Source of the DNA: CAYVQE01 sp964633205
GTDB taxonomy: Bacteria > Myxococcota > B64-G9
Direction of reading: 5' to 3'
NCBI GenBank assembly: GCA_964633205.1
Contig: CAZWFN010000029.1
Location: 1 to 51,651, forward strand
DNA: 51,651 nt
Part shown: positions 41,121-49,331 of the stretch, in pieces
Numbering within the stretch: position 1 is the first letter of the stretch
Layout of the letters: every line of letters begins with the position of its first letter
The notes under the pieces: generated by a model
Told to the model about the DNA's origin: nothing
Seen by the model: only the letters and a program-made list of their open reading frames with translations
Database searches by the model: none
Translations under genes and position numbers: made by a program

Positions 41121-42185
41121 ATGGCGAAAGCGAAGAACGTAATCGGGCTGGACATCGGATCGAGCGCGGTCAAGCTGATCCACATGAAGGCGAGCAAGCG
41201 CGGCTACCAGCTGCAGAACTTCGGTATGGCCAACCTGCCGCCCGAGGCCATCATCGACGGCGCGCTGATGAACTCGACCGTGATCGTCAGCACCATCCGC
41301 GACCTGATCCAGTCGCAGCGGCTGCGCCACAAGGAGGCCGGCATCGCCATCAGCGGCCACTCGGTGATCATCAAGAAGATCACCCTGCCGGCCATGACCG
41401 AGGAGGAGCTGGAGGAGTCGATCCAGTGGGAGGCCGAGCAGTACATCCCCTTCGATATCAACGACGTCAACATCGACGTGCAGGTGCTCACGCCCGAGCC
41501 CAGCGAGCAGGGCCAGATGGACGTGCTGCTGGTGGCGGCCAAGAAGGACATGATCAACGACTACCTGGCCGTGGTCCAGGAGGCCGGGCTGACGCCGATG
41601 GTGGTCGACGTGGCTGCCTTCTGCGTCGAGAACTCCTTCGAGATCAACTACGACCTGCCGGCCTCGGACACGGTGGTGCTGGTCAACATCGGCGCCAGCG
41701 TGATCAACATCAACGTGCTCAGCGAGGGCACCACCGCCTTCACCCGCGACATCTCCATGGGCGGCAACCAGTTCACCGAGGAGATCCAGAAGCAGCTCAA
41801 CGTCTCCTACGACGAGGCCGAGGCGCTCAAGCTCGGCGGCGGCGCGTCGGCCGACGCCGACTCGGTGGTGCCGCAGGAGGTCGAGCGGGTGATCGTGTCG
41901 GTGTCGGAGACGCTGGCCGGCGAGATCCAGCGTTCCTTGGACTTCTACGCCGCCACCGCCGCCGACAGCCAGATCGCGCGCATCTACCTGAGCGGCGGCA
42001 CCTGCAAGATCCCCTCGCTGTACAAGATCATCGAGAACAAGGTGGGCGTACCGGTCGAGGTGCTCAACCCCTTCCGCAACATCGAGTTCGATCCCAAGCG
42101 ATTCGACCCGGAGTACATCCGGGAGGTGGGCCCGGCGGCCGCGGTGGCGGTGGGGCTGGGGCTGCGGACCCCGGATGACAAGTGA
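41121..42185 (+). CDS. pilM: Type IV pilus inner-membrane platform protein PilM
   Basis: 354 residues, an FtsA/actin-like ATPase fold. The phosphate-1 loop is GLDIGSSAVKLIHMK, the phosphate-2 region VLVNIGASVININVL, and the adenosine loop IYLSGGTCKIPSLY. ESIQWEAEQYIPFDINDV is characteristic of PilM. It lies in the cytoplasm and holds the N-terminal tail of PilN, linking the motor to the periplasmic PilN-PilO-PilP. It is 12 bases from pilN. Confidence 0.95.
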   Translation: MAKAKNVIGLDIGSSAVKLIHMKASKRGYQLQNFGMANLPPEAIIDGALMNSTVIVSTIRDLIQSQRLRHKEAGIAISGHSVIIKKITLPAMTEEELEESIQWEAEQYIPFDINDVNIDVQVLTPEPSEQGQMDVLLVAAKKDMINDYLAVVQEAGLTPMVVDVAAFCVENSFEINYDLPASDTVVLVNIGASVININVLSEGTTAFTRDISMGGNQFTEEIQKQLNVSYDEAEALKLGGGASADADSVVPQEVERVIVSVSETLAGEIQRSLDFYAATAADSQIARIYLSGGTCKIPSLYKIIENKVGVPVEVLNPFRNIEFDPKRFDPEYIREVGPAAAVAVGLGLRTPDDK

Positions 42186-42197
42186 GGTCGGCTGACG

Positions 42198-42788
42198 ATG
42201 ATCAAGATCAACCTACTTCCGATCCGCCAGGCCCGCAAGCGCGAGAGCGTCAAGCAGCAGCTGATCCTGTTCGCGGTGCTGCTCATCGGCGCCGGGGTGG
42301 GGCTGTATCTGTGGAACAACCACATGACCACCAAGGTCGATGACAAGAAGAAGCAGATCCGCACCACCAAGCAGCAGATCGAGCAGTACAAGCGCGCCAT
42401 CGGTGATGTCGAGAAGTTCAAGGGCCTCGAGAAGACGCTAGAAGGCAAGCTGAAGACCATCGAGAGCCTGGTCAAGGGCAAGTCGGGTCCGGTGAAGGTT
42501 CTCGACCGGCTCAGCCAGCTCGTGCCCAAGCAGGTCTGGATGACCGACTGGAGCGAAGGCGGCGGCAAGGTGACCTGCGAGGGCGAGGCGCTGAGCAACA
42601 AGTACGTGGCCGATTTCGTCAGCGCGTTGAAGGAGTCCTACAAGGACGGCACGGCGGCCGCGCTGGCTGACGGCGAGAAGGCCGGCAAGAAGTACTTCAC
42701 CAACGTCAAGCTGATCGAGGTCGAGGCCGACAAGCAGTCCCGCTTCGTGACCTTCAAGATCACGATGAAGGTCAACTACTCCATCTGA
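42198..42788 (+). CDS. pilN: Type IV pilus alignment protein PilN
   Basis: 196 residues. The N-terminus MIKINLLPIRQARKR contains the INLLP motif that binds PilM. One transmembrane helix (about 22-42) is followed by a coiled coil and a periplasmic ferredoxin-like domain (VKVLDRLSQLVPKQVWMTDW). It pairs with PilO in the inner membrane. Confidence 0.93.
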   Translation: MIKINLLPIRQARKRESVKQQLILFAVLLIGAGVGLYLWNNHMTTKVDDKKKQIRTTKQQIEQYKRAIGDVEKFKGLEKTLEGKLKTIESLVKGKSGPVKVLDRLSQLVPKQVWMTDWSEGGGKVTCEGEALSNKYVADFVSALKESYKDGTAAALADGEKAGKKYFTNVKLIEVEADKQSRFVTFKITMKVNYSI

Positions 42789-42827
42789 TCGGCGACTGCG
42801 GATCCGGGCCAGCGAAAAGGACGAGTC

Positions 42828-43442
42828 ATGGACAAGCTCATCGCCACCATTCAGAAAACGCCCATGTCGCAGAAGATCGCCCTGGTGATCTTCATCATCG
42901 CCGGCATGGGGGCGGGCTACTACTTCCTCGTCCACACCGACCTGGAAAAGGACATCGAGAAATTGGATCGCCAGCTGGCGACGCTGGAGACCGAGCTGCA
43001 GGAGAAGCAGGAGATCGCCGGCAACCTGTCGAAGTTCCGCAAGCGGGTCGAGTTTTTGCAGCAGAAGCTGGATGAGAAGAAGAAGAACCTGCCGGACGAC
43101 TCCAACCTCGACCACCTGCTCAAGACGCTCAACGAGCTGTCCGAGAAGTCCGACATGCGGATCGTCAAGTTCACGCCCAAATCCGAGGTGCGCAAGAACT
43201 TCTACGCCGAGATCCCGGTCGCCCTCGAGATCCGCGGCAACTACCACGAGATCGCCACCTTCTTCGACAAGGTCGCCAAGGAGGAGCGCATCGTCAACAT
43301 CTCGAACATCAAGCTCGGCGATCCCGAGATCAAAAACGGCAAGGTGGTGCTCAAAGGCGAGTGCCTGGCCAAGACCTTCAAGGCGGTCAAGCCGGGCAAG
43401 AAGAAGGGCAAAAAGAAAAAGCGCAAGATGCGCGGGCGCTAG
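42828..43442 (+). CDS. pilO: Type IV pilus alignment protein PilO
   Basis: 204 residues. One transmembrane helix (about 15-36), a coiled coil (about 40-85), then a ferredoxin-like periplasmic domain with the family pattern YAEIPVALEIRGNYHEIATF. It ends with a very basic tail (KPGKKKGKKKKRKMRGR), unusual for PilO. It partners PilN and contacts PilP. Confidence 0.93.
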   Translation: MDKLIATIQKTPMSQKIALVIFIIAGMGAGYYFLVHTDLEKDIEKLDRQLATLETELQEKQEIAGNLSKFRKRVEFLQQKLDEKKKNLPDDSNLDHLLKTLNELSEKSDMRIVKFTPKSEVRKNFYAEIPVALEIRGNYHEIATFFDKVAKEERIVNISNIKLGDPEIKNGKVVLKGECLAKTFKAVKPGKKKGKKKKRKMRGR

Positions 43443-43508
43443 CCCCCGGGCAGCGGACTGAGCGACCGAGGAGCCGCGACCGGCGAAAAAGAGCGCGAGG
43501 AAGCGACG

Positions 43509-44099
43509 ATGCGGACGGGTGTGACGAACAGAGCTGGTGGGTGGCTGGTGGGCGGCGTCTTGCTGTTGGCGCTGGCCGCGGGCGGCTGCGGCGACGACAA
43601 GAAGCGACCCCAGGGTCCTTCGGGGCCCTCCGGTCCTTCCGGGCCGAGCGGCCCGACCGGCGCCGCCAAGCCCGGGCCATCCGCCGAGGCCGGCGGGGAC
43701 GAGGCGAAGGGGGATGCCGCCCTCGAGAAATCCCTGGCCGACACCTACATCTACTCCCCGGTGGGCAAACGCGATCCGTTCAAGTCCTTCTACAAGGATG
43801 AGAAGGGCGAGGAGAAGGCCCACGGCGGACCGGTGGGCCCGCTGCAGCGCTACGAGATCGATCAGCTTGAGCTGGTGGCGGTCATCTCGGGCATCGCGCA
43901 GCCGCGGGCGATGGTCACCGCCCCCGATGGCAAGGGCTACACGGTCCGGCTGGGCACGCGGATCGGCAAGAACTACGGCCGGGTGACGCGCATCAAGACC
44001 AGCGAGATCATCATCGCCGAGGACTACCGCGACCCCAACGGCCGCAAGGTGACCAACTACATCCACATGTCCTTGGCGAAGGACGAGGAGAAGAGGTAG
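43509..44099 (+). CDS. pilP: Type IV pilus lipoprotein PilP, with collagen-like linker
   Basis: 196 residues. The lipoprotein signal ends ALAAGGC. Residues about 35-50 read GPSGPSGPSGPSGPTG, a perfect Gly-Pro-Ser triplet repeat of the collagen type, which most PilP proteins lack. The family core follows: YIYSPVGKRDPFKSF and a small beta-sandwich (ELVAVISGIAQPRAMVTAPD). PilP joins PilN-PilO to the secretin PilQ. Three bases separate it from the next possible start, so it is coupled to pilQ. Confidence 0.92.
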   Translation: MRTGVTNRAGGWLVGGVLLLALAAGGCGDDKKRPQGPSGPSGPSGPSGPTGAAKPGPSAEAGGDEAKGDAALEKSLADTYIYSPVGKRDPFKSFYKDEKGEEKAHGGPVGPLQRYEIDQLELVAVISGIAQPRAMVTAPDGKGYTVRLGTRIGKNYGRVTRIKTSEIIIAEDYRDPNGRKVTNYIHMSLAKDEEKR

Positions 44100-44182
44100 C
44101 GATGGTCCATCGGTCGACCGCTGCTTGCAGGTGGGAAACGATCCTGGGCCCCGCAGGCCCGGGTGGGCGAAGGAGAGGATCC

Positions 44183-46987
44183 ATGGCACCGCGACACATC
44201 CCGATCCCCTGGTTGGCGTTGCCGCTGCTGCTGCTGTTGACCGGCACGGCAGTGCCGGGCGAGGCGGCGAGCGGCACGGACAACCTCATCACGGATCTCG
44301 AGGTCCAGCCGCACCAGCACGCTACCGAGGTGATCCTGCGCGCGAAGTCCACGCCGACCTTCACGGTCTTCAAGCTCAGGAATCCGGACCGGCTGGTGGT
44401 GGATCTGATCCATACCGGTCTGGCCGAGCCGCTGCGCCAGCCGCGGGCGGTCGACGATGCCCGCCTGGGCCGGATCGCCACCACCCAGTTCAAGCAAGCC
44501 GGCAACCGGGTCAGCCGCGTCATCATCGGGCTCAAGGACGGAGTGCGGTTCCAGGCCCGCACCGAGGGCACGGCGGTGCACATCTCGGTACGCGATGCGG
44601 ATGCACCCGCCACAGCCGAGGCGGCCGAGCAGGTGCGCGCCAGCCGGCCCGCCCCCGCGCCCGAGCCGCCGCAGCCGGCCGCCGCCGCAGCTGCGGATGA
44701 GGCGGGCGAAGCGGACGAGGCGGACGAGGACGAGGCCGCCGAGCGCGACCACAAGGTGGTCGACGCCTTCGGCGACGCCGCCGCCGCCCGGCCGGTCACC
44801 ATCCGGCGCATCTCGGACGGTGAGCGCGGCACCTTGACCCTGCTGACCGATCAGCCGATCGGCGCCTACCGGGTGCTGGAGGTCTACGACCCGTTCCGGC
44901 TGGTGCTGGACGTCTACGGTGCCAAGGCTGAGCGCAAGTATTACAGCCGCAAGCTCTCCGGCCGTTACGCCGAGCGGCTGCGGGTGGCCGCCCACCCGGA
45001 TCGGATGCGCCTGGTGCTCGACCTGGCCCAAGGCCGGCGCCAGCCCTACAGGGTCGAACGAATGGGCCGCGGTCTGCGGGTGCGCTTCGCCCCCGAGGAC
45101 GAGGCCGCCAACCGAGACGTGGCCACCGCCGAGCCGGCGCCGCCGGCGGAGGCTGCCGGCGGCGAGCCCGAGCGCGCCGCGGCCGCCGCGGCCGATACCG
45201 CCCCGGCCGCCGCCGAGTCCGGTCCGGGACGGCTGCAGGATTTGACCTTCCGCCAGGATGGGCGCCAGTCGCGGGTGGTGCTCGACCTGGACGGCGCGGC
45301 CCGGCCCCAGGTGGTGCACGCCGACGCGCGCTCGACCGTGCTCGAGATTCCGGACTGCAAGATGCCCATCATCCTGGAACGCACCCTGGACACCTCCGAG
45401 TTCGGCGGGGCGGTGCAGTCGCTGTCGGCTTACCGGGTCGAGGACAGCGGCAGCGTCAAGGTGGTGGCGGTGACCGACGGCCAGGTGCCCAACCGCCTCG
45501 AGCGCCAGGACGGCAAGCTGCACTGGGTGTTCGATGCCCAGGGCGGCTCCCGGGCCGCATTGGCCAAGACCTCCGGCGACGCCCCGGTGACCGCCAGCGG
45601 CGAGTACAGCTACGCGCCCGATCAGGTGGCCGGCTACTCGGTGCGGCGGCCGGATCTGGCCGACGACGCCGGCGGCGGCTCCAAGAAGCGCCGCCAATAC
45701 CGGGGCCGACGCATCTCGTTGGACTTCAAGGACGCCGACATCCACAACATCCTGCGGCTGATCTCCGAGGTGGCCAAGCTGAACATCATCACCAGCGACG
45801 AGGTCAGCGGCAAGATCACCATCACCATGCGCAACGTGCCCTGGGACCAGGCGCTGGACATCATCCTGAAGACCAAAAAGCTGGGCAAGGTGCGCCACGG
45901 CAACATCATCCGCATCGCCCCGCTGGAGGAACTGGCCGAGGAGCAGGAGATGGCGGCCAAGGCCGCCGAGGCCAAGAAGACCATGGAGCCGCTGCGGGTG
46001 CGCATCATCAGCGTCAACTACGCCGACGCCGATGACATCAAGGAGCAGATCAAGGACGTGCTCAGCGAACGCGGCAGCGTCTCGATCGATTCACGCACCA
46101 ACGTACTGATCGTCAAGGATGTGCTGGAGAACCTGGTCAAGGCCGAGGGCTTGGTGCGCACCCTGGATACCGAGACGCCCCAGGTGCTGATCGAAGCGCG
46201 CATCGTGGAGGCCAACACCACCTACCTGCGCGACGTGGGCATCCAGTGGGGCGGCCACCTGAACTTCGGCGCGGCCAGCGGCAACCCCACCGGCCTGCCC
46301 TTCCCGTCGGACATCGCGGTGGCCGGCGGCGGGGACGACAACCAGACCATCACCCAAGGCACGGCCGACCCCGGCAGCTTCGCCATCAACTTGCCGGCGG
46401 CGGTGGGCAGCGGCGCCGGTGGCGCCCTGGGGTTCATCTTCGGCTCGGCCGGCGGCGCCGCCCAGCTCAACCTGCGGCTGAGCGCGCTGGAGAACAAGGG
46501 CGCGGTCAAGATCATCTCGGCACCCAAGATCACCACCCTGGACAACTCCGAGGCCAAGATCGGCCAGGGCGTGTCCATCCCCATCAGCGTCACCTCGGCC
46601 GCCGGCGTCAACACCATGTTCGTCGAGGCCAAGCTCGAGCTGGTGGTCACTCCGCACATCACCCAGGAGGGCAGCGTCCTGCTGCAGATCAAGGTCACCA
46701 AGAACCAGCCCGACTTCTCCCGCACCGGCGCCAAGGGTGACCCGACCATTCTCAAGAAGGAAGCCGAGACCCAGGTGCTGGTGCGCGACGGCGACACCAC
46801 GGTCATCGGTGGCATCTACACCCGCAACACCTCCAAGACCTTCTCGGGGGTACCGGTGCTGTCGCACATCCCGGTGCTGGGCTGGTTTTTCCGCAAGCGC
46901 ACGGTCAACGACGAGCGCACCGAGCTGCTGATCTTCATCACCCCGCGGATCGTCAATCGGCTGCAGGCCACCGTGTCGCAGCGGTAG
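44183..46987 (+). CDS. pilQ: Type IV pilus secretin PilQ
   Basis: 934 residues from ATG 44183, chosen because AGGAGAGGATCC precedes it and the signal peptide follows at once; an ATG at 44102 is in frame but would add 27 residues before the signal. After the signal come three AMIN domains (about 12-110, 205-300, 350-475), joined by Ala/Glu/Pro-rich linkers; they bind peptidoglycan. Then STN/N0 (RRISLDFKDADIHNILRLIS), N1 (VRIISVNYADADDIKEQIKD) and the secretin core (AVKIISAPKITTLDNSEAKI, VPVLSHIPVLGWFFR). It forms the outer-membrane gate. Length and layout match PilQ of Myxococcus. Confidence 0.95.
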   Translation: MAPRHIPIPWLALPLLLLLTGTAVPGEAASGTDNLITDLEVQPHQHATEVILRAKSTPTFTVFKLRNPDRLVVDLIHTGLAEPLRQPRAVDDARLGRIATTQFKQAGNRVSRVIIGLKDGVRFQARTEGTAVHISVRDADAPATAEAAEQVRASRPAPAPEPPQPAAAAAADEAGEADEADEDEAAERDHKVVDAFGDAAAARPVTIRRISDGERGTLTLLTDQPIGAYRVLEVYDPFRLVLDVYGAKAERKYYSRKLSGRYAERLRVAAHPDRMRLVLDLAQGRRQPYRVERMGRGLRVRFAPEDEAANRDVATAEPAPPAEAAGGEPERAAAAAADTAPAAAESGPGRLQDLTFRQDGRQSRVVLDLDGAARPQVVHADARSTVLEIPDCKMPIILERTLDTSEFGGAVQSLSAYRVEDSGSVKVVAVTDGQVPNRLERQDGKLHWVFDAQGGSRAALAKTSGDAPVTASGEYSYAPDQVAGYSVRRPDLADDAGGGSKKRRQYRGRRISLDFKDADIHNILRLISEVAKLNIITSDEVSGKITITMRNVPWDQALDIILKTKKLGKVRHGNIIRIAPLEELAEEQEMAAKAAEAKKTMEPLRVRIISVNYADADDIKEQIKDVLSERGSVSIDSRTNVLIVKDVLENLVKAEGLVRTLDTETPQVLIEARIVEANTTYLRDVGIQWGGHLNFGAASGNPTGLPFPSDIAVAGGGDDNQTITQGTADPGSFAINLPAAVGSGAGGALGFIFGSAGGAAQLNLRLSALENKGAVKIISAPKITTLDNSEAKIGQGVSIPISVTSAAGVNTMFVEAKLELVVTPHITQEGSVLLQIKVTKNQPDFSRTGAKGDPTILKKEAETQVLVRDGDTTVIGGIYTRNTSKTFSGVPVLSHIPVLGWFFRKRTVNDERTELLIFITPRIVNRLQATVSQR

Positions 46988-47021
46988 CGAAACATGACGG
47001 CGCGTGAAGGAGGCTGAAGTC

Positions 47022-47738
47022 ATGGCGACCAAGAAAAGTGCCGTATTGCTGGGATTGGCTATCGTAACCGGCGGCTGGGTGCTGGGCGGCTGCCTGGACA
47101 ACGACCGCTCCTTCGTCATCATGTGGGCCCAGCCGACGTTTGAAAGCGACTGTGAGCTGCCGGACCCGCAGGGCGTGGGTGGGGCCGGGTTTCTGACCAC
47201 CGGTCTGCTCGACCTGGCGTTCTATACCGAGCCGTCCTACTTTTTGGTCATCCAGGCCAACAACTACATCGTGAACAACACCGATGAGGAGATCGACGAG
47301 GTCAACAGCCGCGACATCTTTCTGGAGCGGATCGAGATCGGCTATCGCTGGTTGCGCAACCGCGACCTGATCGCCAGCGGCTATCCGGGCTTGCTGGAGA
47401 TCGAAAACGAGGGGCGTAAGATTCCGATCAGCGGGACGGTGTCCGCCGCCGCGAGCATGGACGATCCCGGACAGGTGGTGATGAGCATCCCGCAGGCGAT
47501 CCCGACGTCGATCGGCGTCCAGCTGGCCGATCTGAGCGAGCAGGACGCCGAGCTGGTGGTCTTCGGCATCAAGGTCAAGCTGGTCGGCTCCACCCGCGGC
47601 GGGAGCAAGGTCGAGTCCAATACCTTTCTCTTTCCGATCCAGCTCTGTGTCGGCTGTCACGCCTGCCCCGGCGGTGGGACCTACGAGAGCTGCATACCGG
47701 GACAAGACGACTTCAGCTGCGCCGCGAATGACACGTAG
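47022..47738 (+). CDS. Lipoprotein of unknown function downstream of pilQ
   Basis: 238 residues from ATG 47022 (GAAGGAGG upstream; a GTG at 47004 is less likely). The signal peptide ends VLGGC, a perfect lipobox. The rest looks like one or two beta-sandwich domains; a C-terminal cluster of Cys (CVGCHACPGG, then ESCIPG) may form disulfides. It is 34 bases after pilQ and before a clear terminator, so it is the last gene of the pilM operon. Secretin operons sometimes include a pilotin lipoprotein; M. xanthus uses the TPR lipoprotein Tgl, which this is not. A role in PilQ assembly or function is plausible but unproven. Confidence 0.75.
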   Translation: MATKKSAVLLGLAIVTGGWVLGGCLDNDRSFVIMWAQPTFESDCELPDPQGVGGAGFLTTGLLDLAFYTEPSYFLVIQANNYIVNNTDEEIDEVNSRDIFLERIEIGYRWLRNRDLIASGYPGLLEIENEGRKIPISGTVSAAASMDDPGQVVMSIPQAIPTSIGVQLADLSEQDAELVVFGIKVKLVGSTRGGSKVESNTFLFPIQLCVGCHACPGGGTYESCIPGQDDFSCAANDT

Positions 47739-47759
47739 CGGTTTCACACGCAAGTTCAC

Positions 47760-47782
47760 CGGATGCGCCACCATCCGTTTTT
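47760..47782 (+). terminator. Rho-independent terminator of the pilM operon
   Basis: CGGATG and CATCCG with a 6-base loop, followed directly by TTTTT. It lies 22 bases after the lipoprotein stop codon. Confidence 0.75.
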
Positions 47783-47834
47783 CGACCGCCGGTTCCCCTC
47801 TCCGCGGCCATGGACCGTGCCGCCAAGGCCCGTG

Positions 47835-47863
47835 TTGACATCCGTCTGCCACTCGGCTAGACA
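47835..47863 (+). promoter_or_regulatory. Candidate sigma-70 promoter of the small protein-Roadblock-efp genes
   Basis: A perfect TTGACA is followed after 17 bases by TAGACA. It ends 51 bases before the start at 47915. Confidence 0.5.
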
Positions 47864-47914
47864 GGGGTGCACCGGTGGGGTCACCGCGACCGCTGCTGGA
47901 CGCCGGAGGAGAGC

Positions 47915-48109
47915 ATGAGCGATCGGAGACGTCGCGAGATCCTGGAGCGGATGCTCGGCCGGCTGACCGGCGCGGCCCCGGCCGCGACCGAAGAGCCGGC
48001 GGCGGAGTCGGGGGCGGCCGCCGCGGCCGAGTCCGCGGTCGCGGCCGCAGAGCCGCGCAGCCGCAGGCTGCAGGTTCTGCGCGCCATGCTGGCGCGGCTC
48101 GAGCGTTGA
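47915..48109 (+). CDS. Small protein with two similar terminal helices
   Basis: 64 residues; ATG 47915 follows CCGGAGGAGAGC. The ends look alike: RRREILERMLGRL near the start and RRLQVLRAMLARLER at the end, with a low-complexity Ala/Glu linker between. Both halves are short amphipathic, positively charged helices. No family is known to me. It is 31 bases before the Roadblock gene, so it may be a partner or adaptor of that protein. A real gene is supported by the ribosome-binding site, spacing and ordered composition, not by homology. Confidence 0.55.
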   Translation: MSDRRRREILERMLGRLTGAAPAATEEPAAESGAAAAAESAVAAAEPRSRRLQVLRAMLARLER

Positions 48110-48140
48110 TGGTGCCGAAACCACGAGGGGAGTGCGCTAC

Positions 48141-48503
48141 ATGTCGTTTCAGGGAGAGCTGGAAGCCATCTGCGCCGAGGTGCCGGGCAGCCAGACCGCG
48201 ACCGTGATGAGCCTGGACGGTATCGCGGTGGCCAACCACAGCGTGGCCGAGCCGGCGCTGGACACCGAGGCGCTGTTCGTCGAACTGGTCGGACCGCTCA
48301 AACAGGCCATCTCCGCCATGGGGGCGGTGGATGCAGGTCAGCTCGACGTGTTGGAGCTGGCGGCCAGCCAGGGCGTGGTCCTGGTGCGGATGCTCAGCGA
48401 AGAGCACTTCGTGTCCTTGCTGCTGGCGCCCGATGCGCTGGTCGGCCGCGGCCGCTATGCGCTGCGCCGCCACAGTCCCTCTCTGCGCCGCGAGCTGCTG
48501 TGA
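48141..48503 (+). CDS. Roadblock/LC7-domain protein (MglB-like)
   Basis: 120 residues from ATG 48141; a GTG at 48132 leaves too little room for its ribosome-binding site. The Roadblock/LC7 fold is shown by LEAICAEVPGSQTATVMSLD, GIAVANHS, and LDVLELAASQGVVLVRMLSE. Such proteins are partners of small Ras-like GTPases; MglB of M. xanthus activates MglA, which sets cell polarity for pili. No GTPase gene lies in the window. It is 21 bases before efp. Function in this organism is not known. Confidence 0.75.
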   Translation: MSFQGELEAICAEVPGSQTATVMSLDGIAVANHSVAEPALDTEALFVELVGPLKQAISAMGAVDAGQLDVLELAASQGVVLVRMLSEEHFVSLLLAPDALVGRGRYALRRHSPSLRRELL

Positions 48504-48524
48504 GCGGCCGGCGGGATTGACGCG

Positions 48525-49088
48525 ATGCTGTCGACCACCGACTTCAGGCGGGGGCTCAAGATCGAGATCGACGGTGAGCCCTTCCAGATGCTCGAGTTCC
48601 AGCACGTCAAGCCGGGCAAGGGTGGCGCGTTCGTGCGCACCAAGCTCAAGAGCCTGATCAGCGGCAACGTGCTCGATCGCACCTTCAAGTCCGGCGACAA
48701 GGTGGACCGTCCCGACCTGGTGGACAAGGAGATGCAGTATCTCTACCGCCAGGACGACGAGTTCTACTTCATGGACACCGACAGCTACGAGCAGATCTTC
48801 ATCGGCCGCGATCAGCTCCAGGGCGCCGACGATTTCCTGTACGAAAACTGCCAGGTCACCGTGCTGCTGCACAACAACAAGCCGCTCGCCATCGAGCTGC
48901 CCAACTTCGTCGAGCTCGAGGTCGTCGAGACCGACCCGGGGATCAAGGGCGACACTGCCAGCGGCGGCACCAAGCCGGCCACCCTGGAGACCGGCGCGGT
49001 GCTCCAGGTGCCCCTGTTCCTGAACGAGGGCGAGAAGATCCGAGTCGACACCCGCACCGGCCAGTACGTGGAGCGGGTCAAGGACTGA
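48525..49088 (+). CDS. efp: Translation elongation factor P
   Basis: 187 residues with the three-domain EF-P layout. The modification loop is HVKPGKGGAF, with Lys32 at the site modified in many bacteria. Domains 2 and 3 include YLYRQDDEFYFMDTDSYEQI and the C-terminal GTKPATLETGAVLQVPLFLN then GEKIRVDTRTGQYVERV, which is diagnostic. It relieves ribosome stalling at proline runs. Pilus assembly proteins such as PilP carry Gly-Pro-Ser runs, but no direct link is shown. Confidence 0.96.
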   Translation: MLSTTDFRRGLKIEIDGEPFQMLEFQHVKPGKGGAFVRTKLKSLISGNVLDRTFKSGDKVDRPDLVDKEMQYLYRQDDEFYFMDTDSYEQIFIGRDQLQGADDFLYENCQVTVLLHNNKPLAIELPNFVELEVVETDPGIKGDTASGGTKPATLETGAVLQVPLFLNEGEKIRVDTRTGQYVERVKD

Positions 49089-49137
49089 GCCCACCCGTTC
49101 TAGCCGCCGGCCCGCCAGGGTGATTCCCAAAAAGAGT

Positions 49138-49166
49138 TTGACTGGCGCTGCCAAACCGGATATCAT
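49138..49166 (+). promoter_or_regulatory. Sigma-70 promoter of the TPR protein gene
   Basis: TTGACT and TATCAT are separated by exactly 17 bases. The leader to the start at 49332 is about 160 bases and includes a small CCC-GAAA-GGG stem-loop near 49183. Confidence 0.65.
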
Positions 49167-49331
49167 ATTGGACCGGGCGAGAATCCCGAAAGGGCTCGGA
49201 AACCAAGGGTTTTTGGGCGAGGCGGGCGGTCGCGCGGCAGGCGGCGGGAGCGGCGCTGGAGCAGTCGCGGTGACCGGTCAGGTCGAACCGAGCCGGGCGC
49301 CCCGGGCCGAGGAACCGGACGAGGCCAGATC

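Noticed and set aside
49089..49331. Riboswitch in the leader of the TPR gene
   Set aside because: A CCC-GAAA-GGG stem-loop caught attention, but the conserved cores of c-di-GMP and other riboswitches that I know are not present.
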